Positions 59,207 through 64,000 of a stretch of 64,000 nucleotides of DNA are shown here, piece after piece. Position numbers and translations under genes: made by a program. Each line of letters begins with the position of its first letter. Within the stretch, counting starts at the first letter, position 1. The notes below the pieces were generated by a model. That model had not been told where the DNA came from, searched no databases, and saw only the letters and a program-made list of their open reading frames with translations. This stretch comes from Planococcus sp. APC 4015 (lineage in GTDB: Bacteria; Actinomycetota; Actinomycetes; Actinomycetales; Microbacteriaceae), in the NCBI GenBank assembly GCA_030407505.1, contig JASDDH010000010.1:1-64000 (forward strand). The letters run 5' to 3'.

Positions 59207-59817
59207 ACCGCACCAACCGCGCCCTGAACAGGATCGTCCTGTTCGTCGTCGGCGCGCTCTTCCTGGCGATCGGCGCGATCCTCATCGCCCTCGTCGCGTG
59301 GCCGACCGCGGTCGACTACTGGACGGGTGCCACGGAGGCCGGCGAGAGCTGGCTCGAGAACGCGGTCAGCGCCACCACGATCGGCGCCACCACGATCAGC
59401 TGGATCGCCCTGGGCGCTCTCGCGATCATCCTTTTCCTCGTGATCCTGCTCATCGTCGTCCTCACCAGGCTCGGCGGCGGGCGCTCGCGGGCGGTGCTGC
59501 GCTCCTCGAGTGCGCAGAACCCCCTCGGCCGTGTCGTCGTCCAGGATTCGTTCGTGTCGGACGCATTGAAGAACTCCCTGGCCGAGCGCGACGAGATCCT
59601 GTTCTCGTCGGTGTCGGCTCACGAGGTGCGCGACACCCCGGTGCTCCACGTCAGCGTGACCCCCCGGCAGAACACGTCTCCCGCGCAGGTCGTTGCCGAC
59701 GTCGACCGACTCGTCACCAACCTCGCCACCCTCACCGGTAGCGACGTTCCGACCTACATCTCGGTGCATTCCGGGCTGCGCGCGAAGCTCGCGCACGACC
59801 AGCGCCGGCTCGCGTGA
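59203..59817 (+). CDS. AmaP-like membrane anchor for Asp23
   Basis: The 204-residue protein has two helices (about 12-36 and 68-90) and a cytoplasmic domain with VVVQDSFVSDALKNSLAERD, then VLHVSVTPRQNTSPAQVVADVD. The design matches AmaP, the alkaline shock membrane anchor that recruits Asp23. It overlaps the DUF6286 gene by ATGA. Two anchors in one operon, DUF6286 and AmaP, fit two or more Asp23-like partners. Confidence 0.85.
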   Translation: MNRTNRALNRIVLFVVGALFLAIGAILIALVAWPTAVDYWTGATEAGESWLENAVSATTIGATTISWIALGALAIILFLVILLIVVLTRLGGGRSRAVLRSSSAQNPLGRVVVQDSFVSDALKNSLAERDEILFSSVSAHEVRDTPVLHVSVTPRQNTSPAQVVADVDRLVTNLATLTGSDVPTYISVHSGLRAKLAHDQRRLA

Positions 59818-59845
59818 CCGCGATCACCCTCACCGAAAGACGACC

Positions 59846-60052
59846 ATGACCTACTTCCGCATCCTCTTCGTCGCCGCCGTGGCCTTCGGCGCCTACACGC
59901 TCGGCGCCCGCGCCGGCCGTGGCCGGTACCGCAGCATCAAGAAGAACGCCAAGAAGGCGTGGAACACCCCCGGAGTCCGCTCCGCGCGACGCACCGCCCG
60001 CAAGACCAGCAGGCGCGGGGGCCGCAAGCTCACCCGCGCCCTCACCGACTGA
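59846..60052 (+). CDS. Small membrane protein with highly basic tail
   Basis: The 68-residue protein has one N-terminal helix (about 3-22, with a GxxxGxRAG end) and a Lys/Arg-rich tail containing RYRSIKKNAKKAW and TARKTSRRGGRKLTR. The tail could bind nucleic acid, acidic proteins or lipid head groups under the membrane. GAAAGA precedes the ATG. Family unknown; it follows the AmaP-like gene by 28 bases. Confidence 0.72.
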   Translation: MTYFRILFVAAVAFGAYTLGARAGRGRYRSIKKNAKKAWNTPGVRSARRTARKTSRRGGRKLTRALTD

Positions 60053-60065
60053 TCAGGAGATCGCC

Positions 60066-60338
60066 ATGGACGCTGACATGAAGAAGACCCTCGACGAAGC
60101 CACGGACGCCGTCCAGAACGCCGTCGGTTCCGTGACCGACGCGACGAAGGACACCGCGTCCGACGTGATGCAGATCGCATCGGATGCCGCCGACAAGGCG
60201 AGCGCTCTCGTGAGCGACGGTGTCACGAACGTGCGCAGCGCGTTCGACGACAACCCCGTACGCACCATCACGATCGCCGCACTGTCCGTGGCCGGGCTGA
60301 TCGCGATCATCACCGCGTTCGCCCGCCGCGCAGCCTGA
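60066..60338 (+). CDS. Small amphipathic stress-like protein with C-terminal helix
   Basis: The 90-residue protein has a long amphipathic alpha stretch with repeated ATDAVQNAVGSVTDATKDTA-like segments, as in LEA/YtxH-type proteins, and a final membrane helix (about 66-87: RTITIAALSVAGLIAIITAF). AGGAGA precedes the ATG. It probably lies along or under the membrane. Role unknown; placement suggests stress function with CsbD. Confidence 0.75.
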   Translation: MDADMKKTLDEATDAVQNAVGSVTDATKDTASDVMQIASDAADKASALVSDGVTNVRSAFDDNPVRTITIAALSVAGLIAIITAFARRAA

Positions 60339-60390
60339 CCACACCACCGCACCGCGCCCGCGGTGCGACCCCCACAGAAAGGAGACCCTC

Positions 60391-60570
60391 ATGGGACTCG
60401 ACGACAAGATCAAGAACGCCGCACAGGACGTCGCCGGCAAGGCCAAGGAAGCCCTCGGCAAGGCCACTGACAACGACAAGCTCGTGGCCGAAGGCAAGGC
60501 CGACCAGACCAAGGCCACGGTCAAGAAGACCGGCGAGAACGTCAAGGACACCCTGACCGGCGACAAGTAA
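60391..60570 (+). CDS. CsbD family stress protein
   Basis: The 59-residue protein matches CsbD: a charged Lys/Ala/Asp-rich helical sequence with KIKNAAQDVAGKAKEALGKA, then ADQTKATVKKTGENVKD. CsbD proteins are general stress proteins (sigma-B dependent in Bacillus) without known biochemistry. GAAAGGAGA precedes the ATG. It ends the Asp23 operon and is followed by a strong terminator. Confidence 0.9.
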   Translation: MGLDDKIKNAAQDVAGKAKEALGKATDNDKLVAEGKADQTKATVKKTGENVKDTLTGDK

Positions 60571-60586
60571 GCCGCGTCAGCACACC

Positions 60587-60619
60587 GATCCGCCCCCGGC
60601 ATCGCGCCGGGGGCGGATC
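60587..60619. terminator. Perfect 14-bp bidirectional terminator hairpin
   Basis: GATCCGCCCCCGGC (60587-60600) pairs with 60606-60619 over the loop ATCGC, between csbD and the convergent serine ammonia-lyase gene. Confidence 0.88.
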
Positions 60620-60626
60620 TGTCGTC

Positions 60627-62195
60627 TCAGCATTCGATGACGTTGACCGCGAGGCCGCCTTCGCTGGTCTCCTTGTACTTCGTCGACATGTCGATCCCGG
60701 TCTGCCGCATGGTCTCGACCACCTGATCCAGCGACACGAAATGCGATCCGTCGCCGCGCAGCGCCAGCCGCGCGGCGGTCACCGCCGTGGATGCCGCGAT
60801 CGCGTTCCGCTCGATGCAGGGGATCTGCACGAGACCGCCCACCGGGTCGCAGGTGAGACCGAGGTGATGCTCCATCGCGATCTCCGCCGCGTTCTCGATC
60901 TGGCGGTTGGTGCCGCCCATCACCGCGGTGAGTCCGCCGGCCGCCATCGCGCAGGCCGAGCCGACCTCGGCCTGACACCCGCCTTCGGCTCCCGAGATCG
61001 ACGCGTTCGCCTTGAAGAGCGAGCCCAACGCGGTGGCGGTGAGCAGAAAGCGACGGATGCCGCGCCGCCGGTTCGCCTCGGCCACGACGTCGGGCGACCC
61101 CGACTCGATCTCGGGCACCGGCGCATGGAACCCCAGCAGCGCGCTGCCGACGAGTTCGCCGTACGGTGTCACGGCGTTGCCCGCTCCCAGCCCGGAGTCG
61201 GCGAGGAAGCGCCACCAGTACATCGCGACGGCGGGGACGATCCCCGCCGCGCCGTTCGTGGGCGCGGTGACCACGCGCCCCCCGGCGGCGTTCTCCTCGT
61301 TGACGGCGAGCGCGAACGCGCCCAGCCACTCCCCCGGCAGCTCGCGATGGCCGCTGGATTCCGCCTCGTCGAGCTGCGCGCGGATCGCGCCTGCGCGGCG
61401 CTTCACCTTCAGGATGCCCGGGAGCACGCCGTCGGCGCGGAGCCCGGCATCCACGCACCCCGACATGGCATCCCAGACGGCGTCGAGCCCGCGCGCGATC
61501 TCTTCGTCGCTGCGCAGCACCTCTTCGTTGATGCGGGCGGCCTCGGCGATCGTGATGCCGCGCTCGTCGCACACGGTCAGCAGTTCGTCCGCGCTCGAGA
61601 ACTGCAGCGGATAGGCGTGAGCCTGCACGCGTGCGGACTCGCCGTCGCGACGGATGAACCCGCCCCCGATCGAGTAGTACGTCTCGCGCAGCACGAGCCC
61701 GTCGTCCGACACCGGCGCCACCGGCATCATCGACACCCCGGTCTCGCGGAACACCGCCGCCCCGGCGGGCGCGGGACCCGCATCCCGCGAACCCCACGCC
61801 TCGAGGGTCATCGCGTTCGGGTGAGCGGGCAGCCGTGTGCGCGCCTGGAAGACCACGTCGCCCCGGGCGAAGACGACCGGACGGATGCCGGCGAGCAGAA
61901 GCTCGCGGCCGTCGGGCCAGGCGCTCCAGGCCGAGCGCACGGCATCCGGATCGACGCTCTCAGGCTCGAGGCCCTGCAGACCAGCCACGACGGCATCGGG
62001 CGTGCCATGGCCGATGCCGGTGGCGCCGAGCGAGCCGTAGAGGGTGCACGTCACGCGCTGGACGCCGTCGAGCAGGTCGAGGTCGCGCAGGCGCACGGCG
62101 AAATCGAGGGCCGCCCGCATCGGGCCGACCGTGTGGGAGCTCGAGGGTCCTACTCCGATGGAGAACAGCTCGAACGCCGAGACATAGGCGCTCAC
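60627..62195 (-). CDS. sdaA: L-serine ammonia-lyase, iron-sulfur type
   Basis: The 522-residue single-chain L-serine dehydratase deaminates L-serine to pyruvate and ammonia with a 4Fe-4S cluster. The N-terminal beta domain opens with SAYVSAFELFSIGVGPSSSH. Cysteine-bearing segments of the alpha domain are GGCQAEVGSAC and LTCDPVGGLVQIPC. The chain ends at C522 (NVIEC), the C-terminal tail cysteine that caps the cluster in this family. The start is GTG; TAGCCT ends six bases before it, indicating leaderless expression. Confidence 0.95.
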   Translation of the reverse strand: MSAYVSAFELFSIGVGPSSSHTVGPMRAALDFAVRLRDLDLLDGVQRVTCTLYGSLGATGIGHGTPDAVVAGLQGLEPESVDPDAVRSAWSAWPDGRELLLAGIRPVVFARGDVVFQARTRLPAHPNAMTLEAWGSRDAGPAPAGAAVFRETGVSMMPVAPVSDDGLVLRETYYSIGGGFIRRDGESARVQAHAYPLQFSSADELLTVCDERGITIAEAARINEEVLRSDEEIARGLDAVWDAMSGCVDAGLRADGVLPGILKVKRRAGAIRAQLDEAESSGHRELPGEWLGAFALAVNEENAAGGRVVTAPTNGAAGIVPAVAMYWWRFLADSGLGAGNAVTPYGELVGSALLGFHAPVPEIESGSPDVVAEANRRRGIRRFLLTATALGSLFKANASISGAEGGCQAEVGSACAMAAGGLTAVMGGTNRQIENAAEIAMEHHLGLTCDPVGGLVQIPCIERNAIAASTAVTAARLALRGDGSHFVSLDQVVETMRQTGIDMSTKYKETSEGGLAVNVIEC

Positions 62196-62292
62196 GGGAC
62201 CAGGCTACGCCGTCACCGCGTGTCGACCCCTTCTCCCCACGCGTGAGGGAGACTAGACAGAAGACATCCGTTCAGACACCAGGAGGTCGTCG

Positions 62293-62466
62293 ATGCTCTT
62301 CTTCGGCTACGCAGTTCTCTTCCTCGGCGGCATGTACCTCGTGGGGTCGTCCTTCGCCTCCCCCGTGCTGCCCGCGCTCGTCTTCGTCGCCGGAGTCCTG
62401 TGCATCTCGGCGGCGCTCGCCCTGCCGATGGTCGCTCAGCGCGCCGAGTCCGGTCCCCCGAACTGA
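62293..62466 (+). CDS. Small two-helix membrane protein, 57 residues
   Basis: ATG follows a perfect AGGAGG with six bases of spacing, one of the strongest ribosome sites seen here. The product has two hydrophobic segments (about 2-22 and 25-46) around SSFASPV and a short polar tail. No family recognised. It stands alone between the divergent serine lyase start and the convergent lactonase gene. Confidence 0.7.
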   Translation: MLFFGYAVLFLGGMYLVGSSFASPVLPALVFVAGVLCISAALALPMVAQRAESGPPN

Positions 62467-62485
62467 CGCGATCGATCGCAGGCGC

Positions 62486-63358
62486 TCAGCCTGCGAAGGG
62501 GTGCACCGGAGCACCCTCGACGTCGACGTCGATCGCGTACACGAGTCCGGCCTGCGGCTCGGACCCCGCGTCGATGCCCTGTCGAGAGGTCGTGACGAAC
62601 AACGTCATCCCGTGCTCTCCGCCGAACGCGCACGAGGTGACGTTGGTGACGGGCAGGTCGATCACGGCGACGAGCCGCCCCCGACTGTCATATCGCCGCA
62701 CGGCGCCCCCACCCCACATCGCGACCCAGAGCCCTCCCTCCCGATCGAGCGCCATCCCATCGGGGGCGGCAGCACCATCGCCGAAGTCGATGAACACGTC
62801 GCGAGCTCCGAAGACCCCTCGCTCGGCGTCGTACTCGTAGGAGTGCACCGCGCGTTCCCCCGTGTCGGCGTGCAGCGCCTTCGCGCCACCGTCGGTCCAG
62901 ACGAGCCCGTTCGGGATCGTGACCGAATCCATCACGACATGCACGCTGAGATCGGGGTCGAGGCGGTACATCCGCCCCGCGCCCTGCCGGGCGTCGTACG
63001 CCATCGACCCGCAGAACAGCCGCCCGGACGCGTCGCAGGCACCCTCGTTCATGCGCACGCCGGGGTCGTCGAAGACGGCGATGGTCCGCTCGACGCGTAG
63101 GCGATCGTCGAGCAGGACGAAGCCGCGCTCGACGGCTGCGACGTATCCCCCACCCCGGCGATCGCGCACAAGGGCGACGACATCGCCCACGTGATCCCGC
63201 ACCGCACCGGTCGGTGAAGCGCTCATGATGTCGCCGGCGAGCATGTCGACGTACCTCAGGCGGTTCGCCGTTCCGTCCCAGAACGCCCCCTCGCCGTGGA
63301 ACACCGCGTGGTCGCCGATCCACGCCGGTGGCCGGCGCGGCGACTCAGAGCCAGCCAC
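62486..63358 (-). CDS. SMP-30/gluconolactonase-like protein
   Basis: The 290-residue six-bladed propeller protein has family metal-site segments: FHGEGAFWD near the N-terminus, MNEGACDASGRLFCGSM, SVTIPNGLVW and PDGMALDREGGLWVAMWG. It probably opens sugar lactones. The GTG at 63358 overlaps the stop of the upstream SDR gene by 14 bases, which suggests a sugar-oxidation pair: dehydrogenase then lactonase. Upstream in-frame residues differ from the family and are rejected. Confidence 0.9.
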   Translation of the reverse strand: MAGSESPRRPPAWIGDHAVFHGEGAFWDGTANRLRYVDMLAGDIMSASPTGAVRDHVGDVVALVRDRRGGGYVAAVERGFVLLDDRLRVERTIAVFDDPGVRMNEGACDASGRLFCGSMAYDARQGAGRMYRLDPDLSVHVVMDSVTIPNGLVWTDGGAKALHADTGERAVHSYEYDAERGVFGARDVFIDFGDGAAAPDGMALDREGGLWVAMWGGGAVRRYDSRGRLVAVIDLPVTNVTSCAFGGEHGMTLFVTTSRQGIDAGSEPQAGLVYAIDVDVEGAPVHPFAG

Positions 63359-64000
63359 CGTCGACCACCCAGTTCTGCGCCGTGCACATCGCGGAGTCGT
63401 CCGCGGCGAGCCACAGGACGAGCCGCGCGACATCGTCGGGATTCAGCCGGTCGACGAGGCACTGGTTCCGTTCGATGTGCGCCAGCGATTCGGGCGTCAC
63501 GACCTGACTCAGCTGGCGCTCGGTCATCACCCACCCCGGAATCACGCAGTTCACCCGGATGCGGTCGGGGCCGAGCTCCCGCGCCATCGTGCGCGTCATC
63601 CCCTCGATCCCGGCTTTCGCGGTGATGTACCCGACCAGGTCGACGAGATCGATGTGCGCGCTGATCGACCCGAGGTTGATGATCGATCCGCCGCCGGCCG
63701 CCTTCATGACCGGCGCGACGCGACGGGAGGCGAAGAACTGGTGCCTCAGGTTGACGGCCATGCGGTCGTCCCAATAGTCGACGTCGAGCTGGTCGATGGA
63801 GTGGCGCTCGTCGTGCGCGGCGTTGTTGATGAGCACGGTGACCGGTCCGAGGCGACGAACGAGGTCGTCGATCGCGCGCTCCAGATCCCCGACGTCGCGC
63901 ACGTCGCAGGGGACGAAGCACACGGATTCGCCGAGTTCGGCGGCGAGCGCCTCCCCGTTCACGACGTCGATGTCCACGAAGCCGACCCGGGCGCCCTGGG
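63345..64000 (-). CDS. SDR-family dehydrogenase, N-terminus beyond the window
   Basis: The visible 218 residues cover a classical short-chain dehydrogenase from just after the first Rossmann turn (GARVGFVDID) to the end. Motifs are VLINNAAHD (NAG-like), the Ser in NLGSISAH, the catalytic YITAK and the C-terminal VVDGGWL. The GxxxGxG cofactor motif lies outside. It overlaps the lactonase gene by 14 bases, so a sugar such as fucose, galactose or arabinose is a plausible substrate, inferred from the lactonase only. Confidence 0.88.
   Translation of the reverse strand, partial: QGARVGFVDIDVVNGEALAAELGESVCFVPCDVRDVGDLERAIDDLVRRLGPVTVLINNAAHDERHSIDQLDVDYWDDRMAVNLRHQFFASRRVAPVMKAAGGGSIINLGSISAHIDLVDLVGYITAKAGIEGMTRTMARELGPDRIRVNCVIPGWVMTERQLSQVVTPESLAHIERNQCLVDRLNPDDVARLVLWLAADDSAMCTAQNWVVDGGWL

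Noticed and set aside
1-64000. Mobile elements, CRISPR arrays, tRNA or rRNA genes
   Set aside because: No transposase, integrase, regularly spaced repeats, T-loop/anticodon architecture or rRNA segments were seen on either strand; scattered GGTTCGA strings lie within protein-coding genes.

Overview
The window is chromosomal DNA of a high-GC Gram-positive actinobacterium. Codon use (GC-rich third positions on every gene), the gene families and the frequent TANNNT box 6-7 bases before a start codon all fit Microbacteriaceae, most likely Microbacterium; the genus is inferred from style and gene content, not from a marker gene. I see no rRNA, tRNA, CRISPR array, phage, transposase or integrase. 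Genes are densely packed, with many ATGA, GTGA or TGATG overlaps.

Layout. 1-6.5 kb: end of a membrane protein, the SbcCD nuclease, two tiny acidic proteins, a DUF1622 membrane protein and an acetyltransferase. 6.5-15.8 kb: a carbohydrate locus with an alpha-xylosidase (GH31) and its LacI-type regulator on the minus strand, and divergently a sugar ABC transporter, a decayed aldo/keto reductase and a GH42 beta-galactosidase; mirrored promoter-operator modules lie between the two arms. 15.8-19.8 kb: a cysteine-rich leaderless leader peptide ahead of an orphan winged-helix regulator, a DNA glycosylase and an RtcB-type RNA ligase with an attenuator-like leader. 20-24 kb: an iron-siderophore ABC importer under an IdeR/DtxR box. 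24-36.5 kb: oxidoreductases, a TetR-controlled MFS transporter, a NarL-type two-component system divergent from a MacB-like ABC exporter, a glutaminase, a SulP transporter and a MerR regulator.

36.5-42 kb holds four glycan-modifying genes: a polysaccharide pyruvyl transferase-like protein, a HEAT-repeat/GT4 fusion, a UGT-like transferase and a GT2/GT7-like transferase. 42-48 kb holds MarR/MMPL, MerR/Hsp20 and DHA2-MFS/TetR pairs. 48-53 kb holds an epimerase-like protein, a four-repeat protein of unknown family, and a secreted LolA/RseB-like protein followed by an ABC-2 exporter. 53-55.9 kb holds a possible small RNA, a DUF2207 lipoprotein, a MarR regulator and a DUF4287 protein.

55.9-60.6 kb is the most system-like block. 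An ECF sigma factor, a protein joining an anti-sigma-type zinc finger to an Asp23/Gls24-like region, and another Asp23-like protein run to the left. Two more Asp23-like proteins, a DUF2273-like membrane peptide, a DUF6286 protein, an AmaP-like anchor, two small membrane or basic proteins and CsbD run to the right. I read it as a self-contained envelope or alkaline-stress module. The window ends with an L-serine ammonia-lyase, a small membrane protein, an SMP-30-like lactonase and a truncated SDR dehydrogenase.
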